From Bacteroides neonati (lineage in GTDB: Bacteria > Bacteroidota > Bacteroidia > Bacteroidales > Bacteroidaceae), in assembly GCF_000499785.1 (NCBI RefSeq), contig NZ_HG726020.1, positions 870,388 through 934,387 on the forward strand: a stretch of 64,000 nt of DNA, read 5' to 3'. The notes beneath the pieces were generated by a model. That model was not told the DNA's origin. It saw only the letters and a list, made by a program, of their open reading frames with translations, and did no database searches. Positions 16,578 through 25,698 of the stretch are shown here, piece after piece. The position numbers were made by a program, and so were the translations under genes. The stretch's first letter is position 1; every line of letters begins with the position of its first letter.

Positions 16578-16622
16578 TAAAAAAGACGGCGGCTTTTTCG
16601 AAAAAGGCCGCCGTCTTTTTTT
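16578..16622. terminator. Strong bidirectional terminator between hexA-type gene and trxB
   Basis: AAAGACGGCGGC (16582-16593) and GCCGCCGTCTTT pair over 12 bp, with further pairing of TTTTT and AAAAA inside. A/T tracts lie on both sides. It serves the rightward GH20 gene and probably also the leftward trxB operon. Confidence 0.93.
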
Positions 16623-16755
16623 ACACAAAAATAGTTGTATTTATAAGCAGCTCAGTTCATGAAAATAAGACATGGAGAGTTGCCACTTTTTAGAAATAGC
16701 TATTTTCACCTTATATATAAGGGGTCATAAAGTTGTTTATCTACTTTTTCAAAGC

Positions 16756-17700
16756 TTACAAACCTCTTTCGGACAAATATCTTTCAGCTTCAATAGCAGC
16801 CTTGCAGCCACTGCCGGCAGCCGTAATCGCTTGACGATAATGTGGATCGGCCACATCGCCGGCAGCAAATACACCCGGTACGTTGGTGCGGGGAGAATTG
16901 TCTTCGGTTAAGATGTAACCGGTTTCGTCAGTATCGATGTAGGGTTTGAATATATCCGAATTGGGTTGATGACCGATGGCCAAAAAGAAACCGTCGATAG
17001 GCAAGCTATAACGTTTTTCGTCAGCTGCACCAAAGCGTTCCACCAGGTTCACACCCTCAACACCGTTGTCGCCATACAGTCCCACAGCATTGTGCTCGAA
17101 CAGTACTTCGATCTTATCGTGATTCATGACGCGCTCCTGCATGATTTTCGATGCACGCAAGAAAGGCTTGCGCACGATGAGGTACACCTTCGAAGCCAAA
17201 CCGGCCAAGTAGATGGCCTCTTCGCATGCAGTGTCTCCACCACCGACAACGGCTACTACCTTCTTACGGTAAAAGAATCCGTCGCACGTAGCACAGGCAC
17301 TAACACCCATACCTGCATATTTCTTCTCATCTTCGAGTCCTAAATATTTCGCTGTGGCACCGGTGGCTATAATCAGGGTTTGCGCTTCGATGGTTTTCTC
17401 GCCATCGATCACGATCTGATAGGGAGCGTTGGTCAGATCAGACGCTGTGGCTATACCAAAACGAATATCTGCACCAAAGCGTTCGGCCTGCGTACGCAAG
17501 TCTTCCATTAACTTAGGGCCGTCGATTCCTTGAGGGTAGCCGGGAAAATTCTCTACCTCGGTAGTTGTAGTCAACTGTCCGCCGGGCTGAAGTCCTTCAT
17601 AAAGTACCGGCGATAAATTAGCACGTCCGGCGTATATAGCAGCTGTGTAACCAGCCGGTCCTGAACCGATGATCAGGCATCTTACTTTTTCAATTTCCAT
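16756..17700 (-). CDS. trxB: Thioredoxin reductase
   Basis: 314 residues, standard length for the low-molecular-weight enzyme that passes electrons from NADPH through FAD to thioredoxin. The FAD motif GSGPAGY is at 12-18, the redox-active pair CATC at 136-139, the NADPH motif GGGDTA at 153-158, and the second FAD motif GVFAAGDVADP near 273-283. It is the last gene of the ftsK-lolA-trxB order, with 22 bp to lolA, which is common in this phylum. Confidence 0.97.
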   Translation of the reverse strand: MEIEKVRCLIIGSGPAGYTAAIYAGRANLSPVLYEGLQPGGQLTTTTEVENFPGYPQGIDGPKLMEDLRTQAERFGADIRFGIATASDLTNAPYQIVIDGEKTIEAQTLIIATGATAKYLGLEDEKKYAGMGVSACATCDGFFYRKKVVAVVGGGDTACEEAIYLAGLASKVYLIVRKPFLRASKIMQERVMNHDKIEVLFEHNAVGLYGDNGVEGVNLVERFGAADEKRYSLPIDGFFLAIGHQPNSDIFKPYIDTDETGYILTEDNSPRTNVPGVFAAGDVADPHYRQAITAAGSGCKAAIEAERYLSERGL

Positions 17701-17722
17701 TCTTTATTCTTTTTTCTTAGTT

Positions 17723-18361
17723 TTATCTTAAGTCTATAATCTCTGCATTTGGATATTGCTTCTTATTAAAAACAAACAGATTATCTGTATAGTTCAAGCC
17801 CGCCTGATAGCTTGTGATGGTGATTTCGCTGCGTGTTTTATCACGCATTTCGGCATCAATACGCATCGGCTGATAAGAATCCTTAGCAATGTAAAGTTTA
17901 ATATGCGCCAACTCCTGCTGTTTGTTTGTAGCAGTGAGGATTACTTCGTACACCGATTTCCCCAGCCATACCTTCGTACTTCCCAACCGATAGGAAAATC
18001 CTTTCTGATACAGATAGAGCAGTGCATAGGGATTCATGCTTTGCAACTCGGCTGCGGTGGGGGTGCTTACGTTAACCTCGTCGCTTCCGTCAAGGTAGCT
18101 CCATTGCGTTTTTCCATCAAACCAAGTGGTTACATCGGGAGTTTTCAGGAGAAACTTTTCACCTTTCAGTTGAATGGCTCCACCCGAATCGACTATCTGT
18201 CGGCCTTTACTGAAAACCTTGATACGGAAGTCCGCTTTCACACCACCGGCCTTCTCGAAGGTAGCAGCCGTTTTGTCGAGTACTGTTCGTGCTTCCTTCT
18301 GCTGTTGGGCAAACAGGGGTAAGGCGAAGAATGCGATTAAAATGCTAATTATATACTTCAT
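17723..18361 (-). CDS. LolA-like outer-membrane lipoprotein carrier protein
   Basis: 212 residues from the ATG at 18361; a TTG five codons upstream is less likely. A signal peptide (MKYIISILIAFFALPLFAQ) leads to a periplasmic half-barrel domain with family blocks FEKAGGVKADFRIKVFS, TPDVTTWFDGKTQWSYL and SYQPMRIDAEMRDKTRSEIT. It should shuttle lipoproteins released by LolCDE across the periplasm. No LolB is seen, as usual outside the proteobacteria. It lies between ftsK (41 bp upstream) and trxB. Confidence 0.88.
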   Translation of the reverse strand: MKYIISILIAFFALPLFAQQQKEARTVLDKTAATFEKAGGVKADFRIKVFSKGRQIVDSGGAIQLKGEKFLLKTPDVTTWFDGKTQWSYLDGSDEVNVSTPTAAELQSMNPYALLYLYQKGFSYRLGSTKVWLGKSVYEVILTATNKQQELAHIKLYIAKDSYQPMRIDAEMRDKTRSEITITSYQAGLNYTDNLFVFNKKQYPNAEIIDLR

Positions 18362-18402
18362 GATCTCTACGAGCAATCAGCTCATTATGGTTTAACAGTC
18401 AG

Positions 18403-20913
18403 TTATTGTATATTGTTCAGTCTCATGCCGAGATCGTTCTCATCGACACACAGCACCTCGCGTGCTTTACTACCTTGTGTAGGGCCTACGATACCTGCCT
18501 TTTCAAGCTGATCCATGATGCGACCGGCACGGTTATAACCGATGGAAAATTTACGTTGAATTAACGAAGTAGAGCCTTGCTGATGAATAACGATCAGACG
18601 GGCAGCCTCTTCAAACAACGGATCGAGGCGTCCCATGTCAACATCCGCCAAGTCGCTTCCTCCATCATCTGTAGTACACTCCGGCAGGAAGAAGGCAGTA
18701 GGATAACCCTGCTGACGGGCAATGAACTTCGTGATCTCCTCCACCTCCGGAGTATCGATGAATGCACACTGTACACGTACCGGATCGGCTCCTTGCAAAA
18801 AGAGCATATCACCACGACCAATGAGCTGATTGGCTCCCGGCCGGTCAAGAATGGTACGCGAATCCATCATAGCCGATACACGGAAAGCCACACGAGCCGG
18901 GAAGTTGGCCTTGATGGTTCCGGTAATGATATTCGTAGTGGGTCGCTGTGTAGCAATAATCATGTGGATACCTACCGCACGAGCCAACTGGGCAATACGG
19001 GCGATGGGCAGTTCGATTTCCTTTCCGGCGGTCATGATCAAGTCACCGAACTCATCGATCACTACAACGATATAAGGCATAAACTTATGTCCTTTCTCGG
19101 GGTTCAGCCGACGGTTGACAAACTTCTCATTATACTCTTTGATATTACGTACATGCGCTGCCTTAAGCAGGTCGTAACGAGCATCCATCTCCACACAAAC
19201 CGAGCTGAGTGTCTGCACCACCTTGGTAACATCGGTAATGATCGGATCGCCTCCATCGGGCAACTTGGCCAGAAAGTGATTCTCAATCACCGAATAGATA
19301 CTAAACTCTACCTTTTTAGGATCAACCAACACAAACTTCAATTCGGACGGATGCTTCTTATATAATAAGGAGGTGATGATGGCATTCAATCCCACCGATT
19401 TACCCTGACCGGTAGCACCGGCCACCAGCACGTGGGGCATTTTACAGAGATCGACCATAAACACCTCGTTGGTGATGGTTTTTCCGAAAGCAATGGGCAG
19501 GTCATACGTAGACTCCTGAAACTTCTTACTACCGATAATCGATTGACCGGAAACAAGTTTCGGGTTCGAGTTAGGAACCTCGATACCAATGGTTCCCTTG
19601 CCGGGAATCGGTGCAATGATACGAATACCCAAAGCCGAAAGGCTCAATGCGATATCATCTTCCAATCCCCTGATTTTGGAGATACGTACTCCTTGCTCGG
19701 GAGTTATTTCGTAGAGCGTAACCGTAGGTCCTACGGTAGCCTTGATTGTACTTATCTCGATACCGAAGCTTCTCAGCGTATTGATAATGCGATCCTTATT
19801 AGCGTTCTGCTCTTCCATATTGATGGTTGGTTCGCTATTCTCATAGTACTTCATCAACTCCACCGTCGGAAAACGATAGTTCTCCAAATCAAGTTTCGGG
19901 TTGTAAGGTTCTTGTTCGACTCCGTGATAAGCTTCATCATCGTCGGCAGGAGCTTCTATTTCGAACTCAGGCTCGTGGGCTGCCGACTGTACCTGAAAAG
20001 GGGGCACCGAATCGGTTGTAGTATCTTCGAAGGTCATCGCCAGCTCTTCCTCATCGGCAGGCTCATGCAACTCATTCGAAGCAGGAGTAGCAGATATCGG
20101 CCTTTGCAACTCTTCGGGTTTTGGCTTGGATACCTCCTGCTTATACGTGCGGTCAACAGCAAACTCTACCTCCTGAGGTTGCGGATTAACAAACTCTTGC
20201 GGTCTCTCCTCTTTGATCGCTTCGGCCTTGTCAGCCTCGCCGTTGAACAAATCAGATGCTTCACGTTCTTCACGCTGTTTGCGTTTCAGAAAACTAAGGG
20301 TCAGCAATTTGCGTAGCCAAACAATCGTTTTTGTACTTATATAAATAAAGAAAACAATCGCAGTAGCCAATAAGATCATCCACACACCCGGAACACCGAC
20401 CTGCGAGATCATCCATTTACTGATATTGTATCCGTGGCGTCCTCCCAAGTATATAAATGAATCCTGATACGTATCCATGAATGCGAATCCGAGGAAAACA
20501 GAAGTCCATACAATCAATAAAGCGCAACAGATAAACCATTTCCAGATACGAACCACCCGCACGCGCATCAGCTTCAGTCCTACAACAGCCAGAAACACCA
20601 AGATAAAGAAAGAAGATACACCAAAGCAGTCGTTGATCAAATAACTGGCCAACTGCGCACCTCGCGATCCGGCATAGTTCTTTACCTGATTATTTACCTC
20701 AGACAGGTCCTGCGGATTACCACTGTCGATAATACTCTGATCGGAAGCACCTGTGAAGAAAAAGGACGAAAACGCCAACAGTAAATAAACGGAAAATATC
20801 ACCAGAACCAATCCAATGACGAAATGAATGGTTTCATTCTTAAAGAATGCAACTAGCTTATTGGTAGAAACCGATTTCTCTTCGACTTCTTTTTCTATTT
20901 TCTTTTTTGCCAT
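18403..20913 (-). CDS. ftsK: DNA translocase FtsK/SpoIIIE
   Basis: 836 residues from MAKKKIEKEVEEKS (ATG 20911-20913); a longer in-frame start is unsupported. Four transmembrane segments occupy about residues 30-190, followed by an acidic, Pro/Glu-rich linker (about 225-370), a motor domain with Walker A GATGQGKS near residue 500 and the Walker B block VVVIDEFGDLIM, and a C-terminal winged-helix gamma domain (STSLIQRKFSIGYNRAGRIM) that reads KOPS-like sites. It pumps chromosome termini through the septum and activates XerCD. A TACTTTTG promoter element lies 27 bp upstream. Confidence 0.97.
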   Translation of the reverse strand: MAKKKIEKEVEEKSVSTNKLVAFFKNETIHFVIGLVLVIFSVYLLLAFSSFFFTGASDQSIIDSGNPQDLSEVNNQVKNYAGSRGAQLASYLINDCFGVSSFFILVFLAVVGLKLMRVRVVRIWKWFICCALLIVWTSVFLGFAFMDTYQDSFIYLGGRHGYNISKWMISQVGVPGVWMILLATAIVFFIYISTKTIVWLRKLLTLSFLKRKQREEREASDLFNGEADKAEAIKEERPQEFVNPQPQEVEFAVDRTYKQEVSKPKPEELQRPISATPASNELHEPADEEELAMTFEDTTTDSVPPFQVQSAAHEPEFEIEAPADDDEAYHGVEQEPYNPKLDLENYRFPTVELMKYYENSEPTINMEEQNANKDRIINTLRSFGIEISTIKATVGPTVTLYEITPEQGVRISKIRGLEDDIALSLSALGIRIIAPIPGKGTIGIEVPNSNPKLVSGQSIIGSKKFQESTYDLPIAFGKTITNEVFMVDLCKMPHVLVAGATGQGKSVGLNAIITSLLYKKHPSELKFVLVDPKKVEFSIYSVIENHFLAKLPDGGDPIITDVTKVVQTLSSVCVEMDARYDLLKAAHVRNIKEYNEKFVNRRLNPEKGHKFMPYIVVVIDEFGDLIMTAGKEIELPIARIAQLARAVGIHMIIATQRPTTNIITGTIKANFPARVAFRVSAMMDSRTILDRPGANQLIGRGDMLFLQGADPVRVQCAFIDTPEVEEITKFIARQQGYPTAFFLPECTTDDGGSDLADVDMGRLDPLFEEAARLIVIHQQGSTSLIQRKFSIGYNRAGRIMDQLEKAGIVGPTQGSKAREVLCVDENDLGMRLNNIQ

Positions 20914-20940
20914 GAGTTTTGTTACCTTGAATAGTTGATG

Positions 20941-20948
20941 CAAAAGTA
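20941..20948 (-). promoter_or_regulatory. ftsK-lolA-trxB promoter -7 element
   Basis: TACTTTTG on the minus strand, 27 bp ahead of the ftsK ATG. A -33 match at the normal distance is not evident. Confidence 0.5.
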
Positions 20949-21070
20949 GCAAAAAAACAATAAACATCTCCACTAAATTCCCGAAAGTTATACGTTGTCA
21001 TAAAAACTCCTTTCTTGCCCATATTGACTGTTTTTGTAATGAATCTCACTGCTCATTCAATCCTTTTTGC

Positions 21071-21078
21071 TACCTTTG
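21071..21078 (+). promoter_or_regulatory. Promoter -7 element of the DUF5063 operon
   Basis: TACCTTTG lies 19 bp ahead of the ATG at 21098 and would drive the three-gene rightward operon (21098-23580). Confidence 0.55.
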
Positions 21079-21097
21079 CGTTTCAATTCAAGCAGAT

Positions 21098-21745
21098 ATG
21101 GAAAAAGGAAGTCAAGTTATATTCGAAAAAAGTGTCTCTGAGTTCGTTATAGTAGCCGCCGAGGTTTGCCGCTGTTTCGAACGTGCAGGAAGCATGAAGC
21201 GCAAAGAGTTTATCGACCAAAGTTTAAAGTTACTTCCGCTGCTTTATCTCAAGGCAACTTTGCTGCCCAAATGCGAAGCCATGGAAGAAGACGACCTCGA
21301 AACCTACGTAACCGAAGAGTTGTACGAAGAGGTACGCTCCAACTTAGCCCGTGTAATGGGCGAAAAAGATGATTACCTGGAGGTTTTCCTTCCCGACATG
21401 GCCTACAGTGACCAACCCATCCGCAAATGTATCTCCGAAGAACTGGCCGATATCTACCAGGACATTCGCGACTTTATCTTCATCTTCGGTTTAGGACTCA
21501 ATCAAACAATGCACGATTCGCTGGCACGATGTATCGAGAACTTTGGTCCTATTTGGGGACAAAAGTTGGTAAATACCTTACGCGCCATCCACGATGTAAA
21601 ATACAACATCGACCCCGATGATGAAACATTCGAGGATGAAGACTTACCGTATGACGATAGCGAGGAGGAACTGGATGAAGCGGACGCTGCATTTGAGATG
21701 AGAGAATTGGAAGAAGAAGAAAAATTTGACGAGGAAGAGGACTAA
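21098..21745 (+). CDS. DUF5063 domain-containing protein
   Basis: 215 residues, predicted cytosolic and helical (FVIVAAEVCRCFERAG, QSLKLLPLLYLKATLLP, EELADIYQDIRDFIFIFG). The C-terminal 45 residues are almost entirely acidic (DDETFEDEDLPYDDSEEELD). The family has no assigned function. It is followed after 6 bp by a 3'-5' exonuclease and then an RNA methyltransferase, so a link to RNA metabolism is possible but unproven. Confidence 0.88.
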   Translation: MEKGSQVIFEKSVSEFVIVAAEVCRCFERAGSMKRKEFIDQSLKLLPLLYLKATLLPKCEAMEEDDLETYVTEELYEEVRSNLARVMGEKDDYLEVFLPDMAYSDQPIRKCISEELADIYQDIRDFIFIFGLGLNQTMHDSLARCIENFGPIWGQKLVNTLRAIHDVKYNIDPDDETFEDEDLPYDDSEEELDEADAAFEMRELEEEEKFDEEED

Positions 21746-21751
21746 AAAAGA

Positions 21752-22378
21752 ATGATTGTAAAAAGAACTATAAGCAAAGAAGCCGTTAAAGAACTACCCA
21801 AAGCTGTTTTTGCAGGAAGAATATTTGTCATCCAAACCGAAGCGGAGGCAGATAAGGCTGTTGCCTATTTGCAATCGCAGGCAGTGGTAGGTATCGATAG
21901 CGAAACACGCCCATCCTTTACCAAAGGACAGTCTCATAAAGTGGCTTTGTTGCAGATCTCCTCGGATGAATGCTGCTTCTTGTTTCGCTTAAACATAACA
22001 GGGCTTACCCCTTCATTGATCGAACTGTTAGAGAATCCGTCGGTAATGAAGATCGGCCTTTCGCTTCGCGATGATTTTATGATGTTGCACAAACGCGCAC
22101 CATTCACCCCACAGAAATGCATTGATCTGCAAGATTATGTTCGCCCATTCGGTATTCAGGATAAAAGCCTTCAAAAAATATATGGCATCCTTTTCAATGA
22201 GAAAATATCCAAATCGCAACGTCTTTCCAATTGGGAGGCAGATGTACTGACCGATGCACAAAAACAGTACGCAGCTACCGACGCATGGGCTTGTCTTCAT
22301 ATCTACAACCTGCTTCAGGAACTCAAGGCAAGCGGCAATTTTGAGCTGGCACCCGAAGAGACCGAAACAATCAAATAA
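21752..22378 (+). CDS. 3'-5' exonuclease, RNase D-like (DEDDy)
   Basis: 208 residues forming a single exonuclease domain without the HRDC domains of full RNase D. The catalytic acidic residues appear in VGIDSETRPSF (D and E at about 48-50), in LSLRDDFMMLH (about 105-115) and in YAATDAWACLHIY, whose Tyr and Asp give the DEDDy type. It probably trims RNA or DNA 3' ends. The operon context is a DUF5063 protein (6 bp upstream) and an rRNA methyltransferase (23 bp downstream), which favours RNA. Confidence 0.93.
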   Translation: MIVKRTISKEAVKELPKAVFAGRIFVIQTEAEADKAVAYLQSQAVVGIDSETRPSFTKGQSHKVALLQISSDECCFLFRLNITGLTPSLIELLENPSVMKIGLSLRDDFMMLHKRAPFTPQKCIDLQDYVRPFGIQDKSLQKIYGILFNEKISKSQRLSNWEADVLTDAQKQYAATDAWACLHIYNLLQELKASGNFELAPEETETIK

Positions 22379-22401
22379 TCCACCATTAATTATAACCTAT
22401 A

Positions 22402-23580
22402 ATGTACAAAGTATATCTCAAACCCGGTAAAGAAGAGTCGTTAAAGCGATTTCACCCTTGGATCTTTTCAGGAGCTATCGCCCGCTTCGATGGCGAACCC
22501 GAAGAAGGCGAAGTGGTAGAGGTCTATACCTCTCAAAAAGAATTCATTGCTGCCGGGCATTTTCAAGTGGGAAGCATTGCGGTGCGCGTACTTACATTTC
22601 GACAAGAACCTATCGACCACCTGTTCTGGAAGCATAAACTGCAAGTTGCGTATGATATGCGTTGTGCGATAGGCGTTGCCACCAACCCCACAAACGACAC
22701 CTATCGCTTGGTACATGGCGAAGGAGATACATTACCCGGACTGGTCATTGACGTATACGCCAAAACGGCCGTTATGCAAGCTCACTCGGCAGGTATGCAC
22801 ATGGATCGTATGGCCATTGCCGAAGCATTGTCCGAGGTCATGGGCGATCGGATTGAAAACATCTACTATAAGTCTGAAACAACTTTGCCTTTCAAGGCCG
22901 ATCTGTTTCCCGAAAACGGATTCTTAAAAGGAGGAAGCAGTGACAACCTCGCTCAGGAATACGGATTAAAGTTTCACGTAGATTGGCTAAAAGGACAAAA
23001 GACGGGTTTCTTTGTCGATCAACGCGAAAACCGCAGCCTGCTCGAACGATACTCTAAGGGACGTTCTGTTTTGAATATGTTCTGCTATACCGGAGGATTC
23101 TCATTCTATGCCATGCGCGGAGGGGCTCATCTGGTACACTCGGTAGACAGTTCGGCAAAAGCCATCGACCTGACCAATAAGAACGTTGAACTAAACTTCC
23201 CCGGCGATCAACGCCATGCAGCTTATGCAGACGATGCCTTCAAGTATCTCGACCGTATGGGCGACCAATACGATTTGATCGTTCTCGACCCTCCGGCTTT
23301 TGCCAAACACAGAGATGCATTGCGCAACGCATTGCAAGGATATCGTAAACTGAATGCAAAAGCGTTTGAGAAGATCAAACCCGGTGGTATTTTGTTCACC
23401 TTCTCTTGCTCGCAGGTGGTAACTAAGGATAATTTCCGTACGGCAGTATTTACAGCTGCGGCAATGTCGGGACGTAGTGTACGCATCTTGCATCAGCTCA
23501 CCCAGCCCGCCGATCACCCGGTAAGTATCTATCATCCCGAAGGCGAATACCTCAAAGGATTGGTACTCTATGTAGAGTAA
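22402..23580 (+). CDS. rlmI: RlmI-type 23S rRNA (cytosine-C5) methyltransferase
   Basis: 392 residues. An N-terminal PUA RNA-binding domain (about 1-75; HPWIFSGAIARFDGEPEEGE) is followed by an EEHEE domain and a class I S-adenosylmethionine methyltransferase domain with motif I NMFCYTGGFSFYAM (about residues 216-229), motif IV LDPPAFAK and motif VI FTFSCS. By family it methylates C1962 of 23S rRNA (E. coli numbering). The specific target is by homology only. Last gene of the DUF5063 operon. Confidence 0.93.
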   Translation: MYKVYLKPGKEESLKRFHPWIFSGAIARFDGEPEEGEVVEVYTSQKEFIAAGHFQVGSIAVRVLTFRQEPIDHLFWKHKLQVAYDMRCAIGVATNPTNDTYRLVHGEGDTLPGLVIDVYAKTAVMQAHSAGMHMDRMAIAEALSEVMGDRIENIYYKSETTLPFKADLFPENGFLKGGSSDNLAQEYGLKFHVDWLKGQKTGFFVDQRENRSLLERYSKGRSVLNMFCYTGGFSFYAMRGGAHLVHSVDSSAKAIDLTNKNVELNFPGDQRHAAYADDAFKYLDRMGDQYDLIVLDPPAFAKHRDALRNALQGYRKLNAKAFEKIKPGGILFTFSCSQVVTKDNFRTAVFTAAAMSGRSVRILHQLTQPADHPVSIYHPEGEYLKGLVLYVE

Positions 23581-23890
23581 ACCGACTCTATACAACAAAA
23601 AACGGAAACGAAAAATATAATTAATGTTAATACGTGGATTTTTTAAGCGAAAAGCTATGTTGTATAACATAAACCCATTATCTTTGCACTGTGTTTTTCA
23701 TGGTATTAGATTTAAGGTTATGAAGATTGGTTGTCGAGATGACAATCAATTTTTTTTTGCCCCTACTCCTCATCAGCTTATTTATACCTGTACCCCTCAT
23801 TTTTAAAAACAACAGACAGCTATCTTTAGAAAAAAAACATTATTTTTGCCAAATATAAAATATAGATAAAGATAAAATAAAAGTAGCAGT
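23581..23890. other. Intergenic region with two successive promoters
   Basis: These 310 bp hold no convincing gene. Two Bacteroides -7 elements occur: TATCTTTG at 23679-23686 and TATTTTTG at 23841-23848. A small dyad TATGTT-GTAT-AACATA (23656-23671) precedes the first. The first promoter would yield a leader of about 190 nt or a separate short RNA before the MFS gene; the second lies 42 bp from its start codon. Confidence 0.5.
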
Positions 23891-25111
23891 ATGAGCATAA
23901 AGTTTCGTTTGATTATCATGAATTTTCTCCAGTACGCAATCTGGGGAGCATGGCTTATTTCACTAGGAGCCTATTTAGGTGGTGGGTTAGAGTTCTCCGG
24001 ACGTCAGATCGGTAGTTTTTTTGCAACAATGGGTATCGCCTCCCTCTTTATGCCCGCCATCATGGGCATTATTGCCGACCGTTGGGTTCCCGCACAAAAA
24101 CTGCTGGGTATTTGTCACTTAATTGCAGCAGTGCTTATGATAGCAGCAGCTCCTCAAACAGATTATGTTCCTCTATACTCGCTGATACTTTGTAGCGTCA
24201 TGTTTTATATGCCTACTATTTCGCTATCCAACTCGGTAGCCTATAATGCATTGAGCAAGGCAGGACTTGAAACGGTCAAAGCCTTCCCTCCTATCCGCGT
24301 ATGGGGTACGGTAGGTTTTATCGTAGCCATGATTGCAGTCGATCTATTGGGTTTTGCCAGATCGTCGATGCAGTTATATTTCTCGGCTGCATTAAGCGTT
24401 ATATTAGGTGCCTATGCATTTACACTTCCCAACTGTCCGGTTGCCAAGATGGCGAAAAACCAATCTTGGATCGACGTTATGGGACTGCGGGCTTTTGCCT
24501 TATTCAAACAAAAGAAGATGGCTATCTTCTTCCTCTTCTCAATGCTTTTGGGCGTATCTCTACAAATAACCAACGCCTTTGGCAATGACTACCTGACCAA
24601 CCACTTCGGAAGTAATCCGGCATATGCGGGCACATTTGGTGTAGAACACGCCAACATTCTTATTTCACTTTCGCAAATGTCCGAAACGCTGTGCATCCTT
24701 CTCATACCATTCTTCTTGAAACGCTTCGGTATTAAAAATGTAATGCTTATCAGTATGTGTGCCTGGGTACTTCGCTTTGCTCTTTTAGGAGCAGGCAATC
24801 CGGGTAGTGGCGTATGGATGCTTATTCTTTCGATGATGGTTTATGGAGTCGCTTTTGATTTCTTCAACATTTCGGGCTCGTTATATGTTGATAAAGAAAC
24901 AGACCACTCCATCCGCTCGAGTGCACAAGGCGTATTCATGATTATGACCAACGGTTTCGGTGCATTCTTCGGTTCGTATGCAGCCGGCGAAGTAGTGGAT
25001 CGAATGGGGTGGCCTGCATCATGGTTTGTCTTTGCGGGTTATGCAGTGGTAGTTACGGTATTATTTGCTATTATATTTAAATACAAGCACGATCCGAAGG
25101 CAGTTATATAA
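23891..25111 (+). CDS. Nucleoside permease, NupG-type MFS transporter
   Basis: 406 residues with 12 predicted transmembrane segments. Family features include FLQYAIWGAWLISLGAYL at the N-terminus, the loop motif GIIADRWVPAQK, and FGAFFGSYAAGEVVDR in the second half. Members of this nucleoside:proton symporter group import nucleosides across the inner membrane. It is followed 8 bp later by the bifunctional nuclease gene, and the next genes run on with small gaps, so co-transcription is likely. Substrate is by family. Confidence 0.9.
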   Translation: MSIKFRLIIMNFLQYAIWGAWLISLGAYLGGGLEFSGRQIGSFFATMGIASLFMPAIMGIIADRWVPAQKLLGICHLIAAVLMIAAAPQTDYVPLYSLILCSVMFYMPTISLSNSVAYNALSKAGLETVKAFPPIRVWGTVGFIVAMIAVDLLGFARSSMQLYFSAALSVILGAYAFTLPNCPVAKMAKNQSWIDVMGLRAFALFKQKKMAIFFLFSMLLGVSLQITNAFGNDYLTNHFGSNPAYAGTFGVEHANILISLSQMSETLCILLIPFFLKRFGIKNVMLISMCAWVLRFALLGAGNPGSGVWMLILSMMVYGVAFDFFNISGSLYVDKETDHSIRSSAQGVFMIMTNGFGAFFGSYAAGEVVDRMGWPASWFVFAGYAVVVTVLFAIIFKYKHDPKAVI

Positions 25112-25119
25112 AGATTAGA

Positions 25120-25692
25120 ATGGAAAGAAAGGTAGAGTTACAGGTTATCAATATTACCAACAGCCAGGCGCAGGTAGGTGCTTACGCCATGCTGTTGGGC
25201 GAAGTAAACGGTCAACGAAAGCTTCCTATCATTATTGGACCTGCCGAAGCACAATCTACCGCACTCTGCTTAAAAGGAATTCAAACACCGCGCCCACTTA
25301 CACACGAGTTATTCAACACCTGCTTAAATATATTGGGGGCTACGCTTTACCGTGTACTCATTTACAAAGTAAACGAAGGTGTTTTTTACTCCTATATCTA
25401 CCTTCGGAAAGAAGATACCGTCATACGTATCGATGCACGTACCTCAGATGCTGTAGCCTTGGCTGTTCGTGCAGATGCACCGATCTACATTTATGAAAGC
25501 ATTCTCGACAAAGAGTGCCTTCATATACAAGAAGGCGAAGAAAAAGAACCGGTACCCGAAGAAGCAGATTTGTCTATAGATCGTGAACCGACCAACCTGT
25601 CCATACTTCAAGAACAGCTGAATGAAGCCATTAAGCAAGAGAATTATGAGCTCGCAGCTCAGTTGCGAGACGAAATACAACGACAAAAATAA
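25120..25692 (+). CDS. Bifunctional nuclease family (DUF151) protein with UVR motif
   Basis: 190 residues. The DUF151 bifunctional-nuclease domain fills about 1-130 (LGEVNGQRKLPIIIGPAEAQ, RIDARTSDAVALAVRADAPI). The C-terminal 40 residues form a UvrB/UvrC-type helical motif (LNEAIKQENYELAAQLRDEI). The family contains plant nucleases and bacterial proteins of unclear role. It sits between the MFS gene and rsmE with gaps of 8 and 6 bp. Confidence 0.92.
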   Translation: MERKVELQVINITNSQAQVGAYAMLLGEVNGQRKLPIIIGPAEAQSTALCLKGIQTPRPLTHELFNTCLNILGATLYRVLIYKVNEGVFYSYIYLRKEDTVIRIDARTSDAVALAVRADAPIYIYESILDKECLHIQEGEEKEPVPEEADLSIDREPTNLSILQEQLNEAIKQENYELAAQLRDEIQRQK

Positions 25693-25698
25693 TTAATC

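Noticed and set aside
19432..20316. A 294-codon plus-strand frame opposite ftsK
   Set aside because: It is antisense to the conserved motor and linker of FtsK and has no promoter, motif or plausible composition.
23624..23806. A 60-codon frame in the intergenic region before the MFS gene
   Set aside because: It crosses a promoter and a poly-T run, has no ribosome site, and its translation resembles no protein; regulatory DNA is the better reading.
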